DNA of 36,206 nt from a virus: positions 1-36,206 of IMG/VR virus record IMGVR_UViG_3300038701_000886; one strand, 5' to 3'. Shown here in pieces: positions 22,981 to 31,547 of the stretch. Position numbers and translations under genes: made by a program. Every line of letters begins with the position of its first letter. The stretch's first letter is position 1. Under the pieces are notes generated by a model. That model was not told the DNA's origin. It saw only the letters and a program-made list of their open reading frames with translations, and did no database searches.

Positions 22981-23342
22981 TAAACGTCTACGTATTCCAT
23001 TACAAAGACACTTTCACCTTGAGTGCCTCCAGTTCCAGCATTTAAGTCCAAAAACAACTCTGTATCAGCAGCAATAAAATTGCCAAGTATGCTGTCATAA
23101 ACTGTAAAATCTCCCACGTTAAAGAGTGATGTTCCAAATACAGAACCAAGGTCACCAGAAACCCCCACCCTGATTGTCGCACTAACTGCGTCCCATGTGG
23201 TTTTGGGCGCCAAATAGCCCCTTAAGAGCAATATTTCATTATCGACACTACCAAGCGAGACTGTCCCGTTTGTGTCGTCGTAATTGATCGTAACCTGAAG
23301 GGTTTTGACCAGATTGTCTCCGTCAGCGTGATGTACTGGCAT
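22980..23342 (-). CDS. beta-rich small virion protein
   Basis: A 120-aa protein of beta-strand type (TLQVTINYDDTNGTVSLGSV; IRVGVSGDLGSVF; TELFLDLNAGTGGTQGESVF). Such proteins in this place are often head-fibre or decoration proteins. Its ATG overlaps the TAA of the start-less frame at 23518-23342 (TAATG), which supports translation of that frame. Confidence 0.65.
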   Translation of the reverse strand: MPVHHADGDNLVKTLQVTINYDDTNGTVSLGSVDNEILLLRGYLAPKTTWDAVSATIRVGVSGDLGSVFGTSLFNVGDFTVYDSILGNFIAADTELFLDLNAGTGGTQGESVFVMEYVDV

Positions 23343-23518
23343 TATGTAATCTCCGTGGTTGTGAGTTTTCCGTCGTTATCAATAGTTAACTGCCACCTTT
23401 TACCATTTGGACTTGAAAGTATCTGATCAAGGAATATTACAGGCTCTGGGAATACAACAACTTCAGTGTCTGCATCTGGTTCATCTACATTGTCCCATAC
23501 GTAATCATCTGGGTTTGC
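23342..23518 (-). other. start-less coding frame, probable continuation of the 23715-23485 gene
   Basis: From a TAA at 23521 this frame is open for 58 residues and reads like real protein (NPDDYVWDNVDEPDADTEVV, then FPEPVIFLDQILSSPNGKRW and TIDNDGKLTTTEIT), with its TAA overlapping the next ATG. It has no ATG, GTG or TTG near its beginning. It is the -1 frame relative to the 76-aa gene ending at 23485. One extra A or C in CAAACCC near 23515 would join the two into ~124 aa. Either a 1-base deletion (real or sequencing) or a frameshift is needed. Confidence 0.65.
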
Positions 23519-23715
23519 TTATCGATCATGTCAGCCATCATTTTAGACATTTCGCTGTTTGCACCAGACATAGTTTCTACCATGTCCTTTAAACCACTAA
23601 TGGCGCCTGATAATTCAGACGCCGCTTTGTCATTTCCGTTGAAGATGTTTATTGGTTGCGCAGTTTTCTTCTTTTTGCTTCTACGCGCCCTCAAACTGTC
23701 ATTGTTCGTCGTCAT
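23485..23715 (-). CDS. small head-module protein, probably frameshifted at its end
   Basis: A 76-aa ORF from ATG 23715 behind AGGGGA, overlapping the portal stop. The N-terminus is basic (LRARRSKKKKTAQP), followed by INIFNGNDKAASELSGAISG and a Met-rich amphipathic helix (SEMSKMMADMIDKQ). The last nine residues (TQMITYGTM) look arbitrary, while the -1 frame gives a convincing continuation (see 23342-23518). The natural product is probably the fused ~124-aa protein. Confidence 0.65.
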   Translation of the reverse strand: MTTNNDSLRARRSKKKKTAQPINIFNGNDKAASELSGAISGLKDMVETMSGANSEMSKMMADMIDKQTQMITYGTM

Positions 23716-25933
23716 CGTCTTCCCCTTCGTTGTCAATGATTTCCCTGGCTTCTCGGGCTTCGTCGCTAGCTTCTACATTTGTCTTGCGGGCCTCGGCCTC
23801 AGCTTTAATCTTTTGGGCGGCAACAAGCTCTACTTCCTCGTTAATCTTACGAATTGTTGCGAGCTTTTCTTGTGAATGCACAGCATAATTGTCGTCATGC
23901 TCTTCTTTCATCAAGCTTATTTTTTCGCGTTCAATCGCTATTTTCTCAGCCTCTGCCTGCTGTGACGCCTGGGCCTTAGTAATCTCTGCCACAGCCTTCA
24001 TTTGGTCAACTTGTGCCTTGGCCTGTATCTCTGCCTGTTTATTTAAACCTTGCTGCTCCAGGGCCTTTGCATTGGCTTCAGCAAGGATCATTTGTGGGTC
24101 TGGTCCCGGCTGGGGTGGTTGCCAAGGTATTGGCTCACCTGTTTGCGGGTCTGTACCTACTGGTTTTGTCGGGTCAATGAAGTAACTGTTAGCAGAACCA
24201 AGTCCAGCCACTTCAACAAGACGTTTGATATTGTTGTATATCTTGCCTACATCAGTCAGGTTTTGTCCAAGGGCTTTTTCTTGCAGGCTTAAGAGTTCCA
24301 TGCGCAACTGCATTTCTGCCTGATTGCTGTTGTGTCCAAGGCCAACCCGAACACGGGTTTTCGTGCGTTCTTTCCATGTTGTTGGGTCAAATTGAACCCA
24401 TTCACCGCGGATTTTTACGCTTGATCTGGTGTTGATATGGTGCCTGATCAGATAATGGATTTTCTTCATCAGGGTGGAGTAACCAATTTCAGCGATAGTC
24501 CTGATAAGAAGGTCAAGACGCTGGTTTACCTCACCAAGGGCACTTTGGAATGCTTCTGCAGTTGACTGCCTTAGTGTGTTTGCATCAAGTGACAACTCTG
24601 GGGCTACACCAGTACGCAATTTTGTCTGGTCTTTCGTGTTTTGAATAACAGCCAAAAGCTCTTGGGTGATTGGTGATGTCACTTCTGGTGCGACTGCTCC
24701 GTTTGGATCGCCACGAACTGGAATAAGTCGGCTTTCGGGGTCAAGGTAGCTGTCCGTTGTTTCGCCATCTTCAAGCATTGCATCTTCATTAATGAAATGG
24801 CGTTTATCCGTCATCTGATAAACGTTATCAAGCATCTGGCGGGTAAGTACCGTAGACAGTAATTGAAGGTCACTGACGGCCTCTACAAGCGACATACAGA
24901 TATGTTTGTGGGGTATGATGATAGATGCACATGAAACCATGCCAAAGAATTCATCTTCTTCGTTCTCGAATATCTGGTCGCCGATCATGACCACGCGGCG
25001 GCGCTCGGCAATATCATCACCGTCAAAATCATAAAGACACGAGATTTCATGTACCCAAAGGCGCTTGCTTGCGCCTTGTTCTTCGCCTTCGTCACCTGCG
25101 TCAGGGTTCTCTTCTTCGTAAAAGTTACGGTTGGTCTTTTCACTGTTGAATGTGTTGTCGTCGGTGTCACCAAGGGCATACAAGTCATCAGCGTCATATC
25201 CCATCTGCACAAGCTCAGATACTGACTTCTTGACCCTGTGCGCAACGAATGGGCAACCATCAAGGATAACATGCTGCCAGTCATCACTGATAAGCACTTC
25301 CTCTGGCGGAAGGTTATCGATACAAATCTTGGTGTCTTCTGTGGTGTACTTAACGGTTAAGTCAAACGTCTGTATTTGTCCAAATCCCTCGACAAACTTT
25401 GTTTCAGCCTCAACCTCTGTGATTTCAGCGTTAGGGTTTTCTGTAATTTGTGCAAGGTCAAACTCTGTCAGGCCAGTCAGCTTCTTGGTTGTTACCTTTT
25501 TAACCTTTTCAGGATATGTCTTGATGTAACCATTCGGGAACATCAGCATGTCTTTTGACCAGTTATACATAAAGCTGAAACCGTTGTTTTCAACTTGAAT
25601 AAAATAATTGGCTATATCAGTTTCTTGTTCAGCAGAAACTTCGTCGTCTTGGTTTTCAGGCTCAAAAACAACTGCGCGTTCGTTGCTGGTAAACACCTTC
25701 ATGATCGAAGGCATAGCCCATTCTACAGCCTCAAGAACCTCGCGAGTGGTGAACTTTGATTTACCATCAACCTCAATACCGTAATACTTACCAAGGTATC
25801 TGTTCAGGTTGTATTCCCGGATTTTGGAAACGTCACCTTCTTCATTACCAATTGCAGTATCAACCTGGTTTTTCAGCCAGTTCTGAAACCTTGCAATCTC
25901 ATCTGTTCTGTCTTGTACTCTGATTGGAGCCAT
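23699..25933 (-). CDS. portal protein
   Basis: A 744-aa protein, the length of podovirus portals with a long C-terminal barrel. Start ATG 25933 behind AAGGTG. Segments typical of the SU10/BPP-1/P22-like portal group: FTTREVLEAVEWAMPSIMKV (about 63-82), FTSNERAVVFEP, NGYIKTYPEK, LPPEEVLISDDWQ, and VSDLQLLSTVLTRQMLDNVY. The last ~170 residues are an Ala/Gln/Glu/Lys-rich coiled-coil-like barrel (PQMILAEANAKALEQQGL onward), ending with an acidic tail. The portal is the dodecameric DNA gate at one capsid vertex. A terminator-like hairpin precedes the gene. Confidence 0.92.
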   Translation of the reverse strand: MAPIRVQDRTDEIARFQNWLKNQVDTAIGNEEGDVSKIREYNLNRYLGKYYGIEVDGKSKFTTREVLEAVEWAMPSIMKVFTSNERAVVFEPENQDDEVSAEQETDIANYFIQVENNGFSFMYNWSKDMLMFPNGYIKTYPEKVKKVTTKKLTGLTEFDLAQITENPNAEITEVEAETKFVEGFGQIQTFDLTVKYTTEDTKICIDNLPPEEVLISDDWQHVILDGCPFVAHRVKKSVSELVQMGYDADDLYALGDTDDNTFNSEKTNRNFYEEENPDAGDEGEEQGASKRLWVHEISCLYDFDGDDIAERRRVVMIGDQIFENEEDEFFGMVSCASIIIPHKHICMSLVEAVSDLQLLSTVLTRQMLDNVYQMTDKRHFINEDAMLEDGETTDSYLDPESRLIPVRGDPNGAVAPEVTSPITQELLAVIQNTKDQTKLRTGVAPELSLDANTLRQSTAEAFQSALGEVNQRLDLLIRTIAEIGYSTLMKKIHYLIRHHINTRSSVKIRGEWVQFDPTTWKERTKTRVRVGLGHNSNQAEMQLRMELLSLQEKALGQNLTDVGKIYNNIKRLVEVAGLGSANSYFIDPTKPVGTDPQTGEPIPWQPPQPGPDPQMILAEANAKALEQQGLNKQAEIQAKAQVDQMKAVAEITKAQASQQAEAEKIAIEREKISLMKEEHDDNYAVHSQEKLATIRKINEEVELVAAQKIKAEAEARKTNVEASDEAREAREIIDNEGEDDDDEQ

Positions 25934-25950
25934 TTGCTGCGCACCTTATA

Positions 25951-25979
25951 AAAAAATCCGGTGGGTATTTCACCACCGG
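25951..25979 (-). terminator. Rho-independent terminator between packaging genes and portal gene
   Basis: On the minus strand CCGGTGG, 8-base loop, CCACCGG, then ATTTTTTAT: a 7-bp GC-rich stem followed by six T. It is a good intrinsic terminator in sequence, in the middle of what looks like one late operon, only 18 bases before the portal ATG. Confidence 0.75.
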
Positions 25980-26002
25980 TAGTTAGTTGGGCCATATTGC
26001 TT

Positions 26003-26179
26003 TTAGCGAGAACCCCGGATTGTTCGTGTAGAACTTTTTCGTCCGCTTGAACCGCCGCCCTTTTGCATCTTTCCGTTTTCAAAAAGACCGCGTTTCTTTG
26101 ATGGATTGCGCATGGACATGTCATTCTTGCGTTTTGACATCATACGCTTACCTTTTCCGTAACCTTCGCCTTCTGGCAT
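26003..26179 (-). CDS. small, highly basic protein between terminase and portal
   Basis: A 58-aa ORF from ATG 26179 behind GGAGAG, two bases after the terminase stop. Rich in Lys, Arg, Gly and Ser (GYGKGKRMMSKRKND; SSGRKSSTRTIRGSR), without hydrophobic core, so likely disordered and nucleic-acid- or capsid-binding. It is the last gene before the internal terminator. No family recognised. Confidence 0.65.
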   Translation of the reverse strand: MPEGEGYGKGKRMMSKRKNDMSMRNPSKKRGLFENGKMQKGGGSSGRKSSTRTIRGSR

Positions 26180-26180
26180 T

Positions 26181-27776
26181 TTAAACTCTCCATTTTTGAG
26201 TGGTACCACGATGTTTTTTGAGGCGTGTCTTACGAGAAAGCTGATGATCACCGTTAGGTTCAACACTCGGAATATAACGGCCTTCTCTATACCCCTGAGC
26301 ATGTTGCCTAATGGCATCACACGCGTGCTCTGCCCAGTTTTTCACGGGTACTTTAACAAACGTCTCTAGCTTATCATCGTATTTATAGTAATAATTTTCA
26401 AGGCATTTGATGCCAGTCTCACAAAGCGTCTCATCTATAACCGCGGTTGAAAGCATCTGTCTGGTCATTTCTATGCCGTCATCCAGGTGCTTAATTCTTG
26501 GCACAATACGGGTGGGTTTAATGCCCAATTCATTCAATACTCTTTCACGGGTTTTATTCTCACCCTGTGACAAATCCTTGTTCTCTGCATCGTGTGGAAG
26601 ATAGTGAATACCGTATGTGTATTTATGGTATGGCAGGTCAATATCCTGCAACAGAACCCTGGCAGCTTCCTGCAGGTTAATGCCCTCACGTTGATAGAAC
26701 GCAATAAACCTGTTTTGTGTGCCAACACGCTGGTGGAACCAGATAGACATCATGTTACGTCCCAAATCCCAGAATGTATTGACTGGAGCGCCCTTGTGAT
26801 ACGGAACTGAGCATATCCTGCCTTGCTCACGCATTTCAAAGAGTTCATCACCGAACACAGCACCCTTTGTAATTCCCCTGAATGCCTCTTCTGGCGTTGA
26901 TGGATATTCTTGCTTCATAAGTATCTTTCCTAGACTGCGCTGCTTTCTCACGTACCAGTAACGCTTTTCAGGGCTAATTGTTATGTCCCAATAATCTTCA
27001 ATCTCGTTGAAGTATGAGTCCATTTCCGTGGTGGTTTCTATAGGTGTTGGGTTTTCGTATTCAACAGCCAAGAACCAGGCGAAGAAGAATATCTTATATT
27101 CCTGTGCAGTCAGGGGCGTCTTGTCCCGCTGCATCTGCAATGCATCTTGGCACATGTCATAGAATGCACCGTGCGCACCTTCACCCGTGCTTTCAATAAA
27201 GATAAAGTTTCCATCCTTAACCGTCTGCAATGCACCTGTGACAATCTCTTGCGCAACGTTAGGATACTTGGCGCATATCTTACCAAACTCTGAAATATGC
27301 ACGAACTGGCAAGCACGGCCCCTCAAACTGTCGTCAACGATAATCTTGGAACCGTTGCCAAACTCGATGTAATCAGACCTACGGACAACCGCCGGGATAG
27401 AACGCTTTAGATCATCTGGAAGGTTGTCGTATGCAAACAGAATGTTGTCACGAAACATGATCTTGCCATCATCAATAGTCTGAGCAATCAGTCCGCATGT
27501 TACGTTTGTGTTGAATAGGGCGAAGTCCAGCATCAGGATATCGACGAATGTTGACATGCCACGCTGACGGGCTTTGAGTATGATATTGAGATAATGCATA
27601 TCCCAATACAGTTCTTTTTGTTCTTGCCATGGGGAAAAACGGATTTTGTTACCGTCTTTGTCTTGTATCCAGTACAAAAGGTTTAGGCGCAGCCACTGGT
27701 CTGCAAGTATTTCCTTGAGGGTAAGGTTATTTTTTCTGATTCCCAGATTTAGCTTTAGGTTCGTTTCCGCGCTCAC
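26181..27776 (-). CDS. terL: terminase large subunit
   Basis: A 531-aa protein with both terminase domains. ATPase: Walker-A-like KARQRGMST (residues 68-76), Walker-B region VHISEFG (159-165), coupling motif FIESTGEG (193-200). Nuclease (RNase-H fold): D337 in FWDLGRN, D396 in YLPHDAENK, D487 in HACDAIRQH, the three acidic metal ligands. It pumps DNA through the portal and cuts concatemers. The start is GTG 27776 inside the small-subunit gene (50-bp overlap); no better ATG is present. Confidence 0.93.
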   Translation of the reverse strand: MSAETNLKLNLGIRKNNLTLKEILADQWLRLNLLYWIQDKDGNKIRFSPWQEQKELYWDMHYLNIILKARQRGMSTFVDILMLDFALFNTNVTCGLIAQTIDDGKIMFRDNILFAYDNLPDDLKRSIPAVVRRSDYIEFGNGSKIIVDDSLRGRACQFVHISEFGKICAKYPNVAQEIVTGALQTVKDGNFIFIESTGEGAHGAFYDMCQDALQMQRDKTPLTAQEYKIFFFAWFLAVEYENPTPIETTTEMDSYFNEIEDYWDITISPEKRYWYVRKQRSLGKILMKQEYPSTPEEAFRGITKGAVFGDELFEMREQGRICSVPYHKGAPVNTFWDLGRNMMSIWFHQRVGTQNRFIAFYQREGINLQEAARVLLQDIDLPYHKYTYGIHYLPHDAENKDLSQGENKTRERVLNELGIKPTRIVPRIKHLDDGIEMTRQMLSTAVIDETLCETGIKCLENYYYKYDDKLETFVKVPVKNWAEHACDAIRQHAQGYREGRYIPSVEPNGDHQLSRKTRLKKHRGTTQKWRV

Positions 27777-28203
27777 TTGGTAAACCCCTTGAGGTATCGC
27801 TGATTTCTTTCATAAGATCGTCAAGTGTGTTGACATCGTGCTGATGCACCTCGCGCCATTCTTCTGGTCTACGGCTCATTAACCAGAACTTTTGGGCGCC
27901 AATATCAGGCAATATATCTTCTTCGTAATGATGCTCAATGACTGTACCGTCTTTGCTATTGTAAAACAGCTTGACTTTTTTAGCGGTATATCCAACAGCA
28001 CGCTGGAACAGACTGGTTGCAACACGGTTATCAAGGTCCTGTCTTGACCTCTCAATGCCTTCGTTAAATTCTGGATACTTCTCTTTCCAGCGCCAGATAG
28101 TTGCCTGATTAACGCCAAAAGCCACCGACAAAATATTGTCGGTGGCTCCAAGCTTGGCCAGTTTCTCGGCCTCTTTAACGTATTCTTTCTTGTACTTTGT
28201 CAT
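27727..28203 (-). CDS. terS: terminase small subunit
   Basis: A 158-aa protein. The N-terminal HTH (AEKLAKLGATDNILSVAFGV, then NQATIWRWKEKYPEFNEGIE; residues ~12-50) recognises the packaging site. Then VATSLFQRAVGYTAKKVKLF and FWLMSRRPEEWREVHQHDV form the oligomerisation part, as in the HTH-type small terminases (Q-R-A-V-G-Y...F-W-L...P-x-x-W-R). It lies directly upstream of terL. Confidence 0.9.
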   Translation of the reverse strand: MTKYKKEYVKEAEKLAKLGATDNILSVAFGVNQATIWRWKEKYPEFNEGIERSRQDLDNRVATSLFQRAVGYTAKKVKLFYNSKDGTVIEHHYEEDILPDIGAQKFWLMSRRPEEWREVHQHDVNTLDDLMKEISDTSRGLPSERGNEPKAKSGNQKK

Positions 28204-28226
28204 ACGGTAATATTAATAGGTTTTGG

Positions 28227-28640
28227 TTATTTAAGCAAATTTGCTGTTGTCATAAGCATTTGCATCTTCGTAATACTATTTTTTGTGGCGTCAATCTCAT
28301 CCTGTAAATCACCGATCTGGCGCAATAGTTCCGCTGGATCAATGTCAATGTCTTCGCTGGTGGCCTCGTCTTCAACCTTTTCATAAGTTTGTTCGAAGAT
28401 GGCTTCCTTGACCGGATAAATATCACCCTCAATGCCTCTGACGATGTAGTCTCCGAGCATAAACAAAAAATTTCCTTCACGGCTTTTAACACTTGAAGCA
28501 TTTGAACCAAGAATGTTTGTTTCTATGATTTTATCGTCATATGCATTTTTATACCACATAGGAGCTTGATGATAGGTTTCGCTGTCACCAATAAAATTAA
28601 CAGCATCGACGATTACAGGTTTTTTACGGTATTTAGTCAT
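28227..28640 (-). CDS. phage protein of the KYRKKPVxVDAVxF type
   Basis: A 137-aa protein from ATG 28640 behind GGAGG. The start TKYRKKPVIVDAVNFIG and the central LGDYIVRGIEGDIYPVKEAI followed by FEQTYEKV match a widespread small phage family (K-Y-R-K-K-P-V...F, G-D-W/Y-I-V-x-G-x-x-G-E-x-Y-P-x-K...F-x-x-T-Y). Function unknown to me. It is extended here by a ~45-residue helical, acidic-to-polar C-terminal tail. Confidence 0.8.
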   Translation of the reverse strand: MTKYRKKPVIVDAVNFIGDSETYHQAPMWYKNAYDDKIIETNILGSNASSVKSREGNFLFMLGDYIVRGIEGDIYPVKEAIFEQTYEKVEDEATSEDIDIDPAELLRQIGDLQDEIDATKNSITKMQMLMTTANLLK

Positions 28641-28660
28641 GTTTACCTCCTTTGACTGAT

Positions 28661-28691
28661 AAGGGGACCATAAACAACATACAGTCCCCTT
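28661..28691 (-). other. 8-bp hairpin behind the tailspike gene
   Basis: AAGGGGAC and GTCCCCTT pair across a 15-base loop, between the tailspike stop (28699) and the ribosome-binding site of the next gene. Without a T-run it is more likely a processing or attenuation structure than a full terminator. Confidence 0.45.
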
Positions 28692-28698
28692 TCAAGTT

Positions 28699-31470
28699 TT
28701 ATGTTGGTGGGTCGCTTGGTGCGTCAGTAAGTGGACCGTTCTCAACAGCAAGGTTGCCATTGTTAGGCGCACGGTTATTACCAAAGTCAGCAGCATTGTT
28801 AGATAGATACAACTGAGGCGCAGTTGATAGCGGTGTTGTGCCATCAGAGCCAAGGCTGACGACGCCGCCCGTTGCACTGATAAATTTCCGCCTGTCTGCT
28901 ACTGTATCCATGTCGATCGCCTCTGCAAGGTTAAGATAAACATCAGCTAACCACATTTCCTGATTGTTACCGTTACCCGCCGCGCTGGTTGAGTTGATGA
29001 ACAACTGTGTCAGGTTACCAGGCATTGTACCATTCGTTGTCACTGTGCGCCCACTGTAGGTGATCTCAACATCGTTAATGAAATGGCGAGCCGTTCCAGT
29101 TGTCGTGTCGATGGTGATCAAGTGATGCAGCCATGTGTTAACAGGGTTAAATGTCGGGTTCGATGGGAAGCGCCAGAAGGCAATATTTGCTCCGGTGTTG
29201 TCCCGCATTGTCACAATCATTCTGCTTGAGCTTGACCGTGCAATTGTAAAGCGCTCATTACCTGAACTGTCTTCAAGGGTAAGCAACCTAGTATTAGCGT
29301 TCCATGCTGTCCGCGTATTCATCCAGAATGACATAGTCAGTTGCTGAGTAGAAGGCGTAGAGCCAAGGCTTGTGGTCTGAAGGAATGCCGTTGCCGGGAA
29401 TGCAACACCCTGCCCCGGCGTGAATGGTGGCGGAACAAAGGCAAAGTCCTGAACCTGCGCACCCGTTGGCACTGTTGATGCTGTGAACTCACGACCATTA
29501 ATGTCAGACAATAAAGGTACATCAATCAGGGCAATTGTCGGGCTGGCTGCGTTCCATTCGGTTTCAAACGCGGTCTTAAAGGCCTGCAACCTTGCGCTTG
29601 GGTCAGCAGTCAGAATACCAAACTCAGAGTTCTGTACAGGTGTAAAGTCTCCATTGGCAGGGTCAGTGTAGATATCAGTTGCGCTTACAACTGTGTCATT
29701 CGTTCCAAAGCTGATCGGTGACCGCAGGAATATGTTATCAATCTGATCACCCACGTTCGCTGCCGCAGTATTGGTATTAATACCGCCGCCACCGATCACA
29801 TTGCCTCTAACATGAATTAGCATGTCATCATCTGTTGCGGGCTCACCAAGAAACATGTTCGCACTATTCGTCAAGTCACTTGGTAAAGGCAACAAAGTGT
29901 TGTTGATAGCCTGTACAACGCCAAGCGATCCAGCCGGGTTATTATATCCTGTCTGCCCCGTGATAACTGGAGGCGCAGGCACTCGGTCAATTTCACCACC
30001 TCGCTGCTGTGATGCGATAGTACGACCGCTTGATGGGTCACGGTCATTTCCAGAAAACTCGTTAAATTCCCAGCTAATGTCTGACGCATCCTGATACGTA
30101 TGGAAACCGTTTACATTTACTTCCTTGTTTGAACGATTTCTAATCATCCTTGAACCAGTGAAGAAGTTCATCGCGTTTGAATGCGTCTCGAATGAACAGT
30201 TTTCGATCAGGTTGTATCCGTTAAACATAAACTCTGCCCATCCCTGGGTAGGTGGTGTTGTTCTGCTGAATGGTGCCGACGTAACCCCGCCGAATGACAG
30301 TATAGGCTGTCTCTCAATGCGCGTTATATGGTTATTAAACACCTGAACACGCCGTGAAGACAGGTTCTGGATACCCCGACCACCAATAGAGCGATCAAGG
30401 TCATTGTAGCGGACTAAAACGTCTTCCATGCCATCGATCTGTATCATTGGATTGTTTGACGGTCCGTAGCAGTTACCCATCACGTTCTGGGTAATGAGGT
30501 TATTGCTTCGGTTAATGCGGTCGGCAACGGGAATGGCACTTGTGCTTGAGCGCGAGAATATGCTGCGGGTTTGATCAAGCTCAAGGCCTCTGATGGTAAC
30601 GTCACGCATGTTGTTTGTGTCAAAGATGCGCGGCCGTGCAATATAGGTTATCTCACCTGGTGCACCGTCGTTAGAGCGCACATAAAGCGTAACTGTAGAC
30701 CCGCTGATGGTATAGCCCCACTGTCCGTCGGTTAGGGCAGGTAGAATGTTTCTAAGGGCAAAGCGTGCGCGGTTGGTATTGTCTTCAACGGTAAAGCCAT
30801 CAGGGTTACTGATTGTGACCGTATTTGTACCGCTGTTAAACGAAGATATAGCTACGCCTCTGGTTCGGTTGTCAGTGTAGGTAATCAACAGTTCAGCATT
30901 CTGTAGCTGCGCCTCAGTGTAGGCTGAGAACTCAGTTGATGTATATGTGCTGATTGTATCACCAATAACCGTTGTGGTGTCTGTTGCACCGTTCAGGGCT
31001 GTGGCTGTATGCCATGTTGATATTGTGAAGTTAAAATCATCAATGAACGGTGATGATGCACGGTCAAAACATAGTACCAGCGGGTTGCCGTCTTCCTGAA
31101 GGCCAAGGTGCTCAGGGTCAATGCCAGTTGGCAGGGTAATGTCTGTCTTGTAAATCTGGGCAAAGTTCGCACCGACTGTTGGCTGATCAGTGCTGGTACA
31201 CTGGGTAAATCCAGTTGCAACTTCACCGCCAGATAACTTGGCCCGTCCAGTCCCGCGTGTAGTGATTTCTAAATTGGACCAAACACGGCCTGTAAAGTTT
31301 ACCTCTTCACGGTAGGTTTGTGCTGGGTCAACAACAACTGTGTATTCTCTGCTTCCGTCATTGACAGCATTAATCGCTGTAATAGCTTCTTGAATGGTCT
31401 GCATAGCCGTCTCAGGCGTCAAACCGTTGCCACTTGATGGCATACCACCATCAACATAGTAATCACCCAC
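28699..31470 (-). CDS. tailspike: right-handed beta-helix plus LamG-like domain
   Basis: At least 923 aa (from GTG 31470). The N-terminal DYYVDGGMPSSGNGLTPETA and MQTIQEAITAINAVND, then repeated short strands with Asn ladders (residues ~250-480: TIRGLELDQTRSIFS, LITQNVMGN, VQVFNNHITRIERQP), are typical of pectate-lyase-like beta-helix spikes that bind or cut surface polysaccharide. The last ~230 residues form a concanavalin/LamG-like domain (LTMSFWMNTRTAWN; NTWLHHLITIDTTTGTARHF; LADVYLNLAEA). The GTG has no ribosome-binding site, and the frame stays open for 27 codons upstream to 31551, so the true start is probably elsewhere (see 31551-31557). Confidence 0.85.
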   Translation of the reverse strand: MGDYYVDGGMPSSGNGLTPETAMQTIQEAITAINAVNDGSREYTVVVDPAQTYREEVNFTGRVWSNLEITTRGTGRAKLSGGEVATGFTQCTSTDQPTVGANFAQIYKTDITLPTGIDPEHLGLQEDGNPLVLCFDRASSPFIDDFNFTISTWHTATALNGATDTTTVIGDTISTYTSTEFSAYTEAQLQNAELLITYTDNRTRGVAISSFNSGTNTVTISNPDGFTVEDNTNRARFALRNILPALTDGQWGYTISGSTVTLYVRSNDGAPGEITYIARPRIFDTNNMRDVTIRGLELDQTRSIFSRSSTSAIPVADRINRSNNLITQNVMGNCYGPSNNPMIQIDGMEDVLVRYNDLDRSIGGRGIQNLSSRRVQVFNNHITRIERQPILSFGGVTSAPFSRTTPPTQGWAEFMFNGYNLIENCSFETHSNAMNFFTGSRMIRNRSNKEVNVNGFHTYQDASDISWEFNEFSGNDRDPSSGRTIASQQRGGEIDRVPAPPVITGQTGYNNPAGSLGVVQAINNTLLPLPSDLTNSANMFLGEPATDDDMLIHVRGNVIGGGGINTNTAAANVGDQIDNIFLRSPISFGTNDTVVSATDIYTDPANGDFTPVQNSEFGILTADPSARLQAFKTAFETEWNAASPTIALIDVPLLSDINGREFTASTVPTGAQVQDFAFVPPPFTPGQGVAFPATAFLQTTSLGSTPSTQQLTMSFWMNTRTAWNANTRLLTLEDSSGNERFTIARSSSSRMIVTMRDNTGANIAFWRFPSNPTFNPVNTWLHHLITIDTTTGTARHFINDVEITYSGRTVTTNGTMPGNLTQLFINSTSAAGNGNNQEMWLADVYLNLAEAIDMDTVADRRKFISATGGVVSLGSDGTTPLSTAPQLYLSNNAADFGNNRAPNNGNLAVENGPLTDAPSDPPT

Positions 31471-31547
31471 CGTCGGGCCAGTAAATACGCTATCAGCACC
31501 TCTTTGTTGTGAAGGCTGTACAGTATTACCTCTTCGACGGCGGGCTC

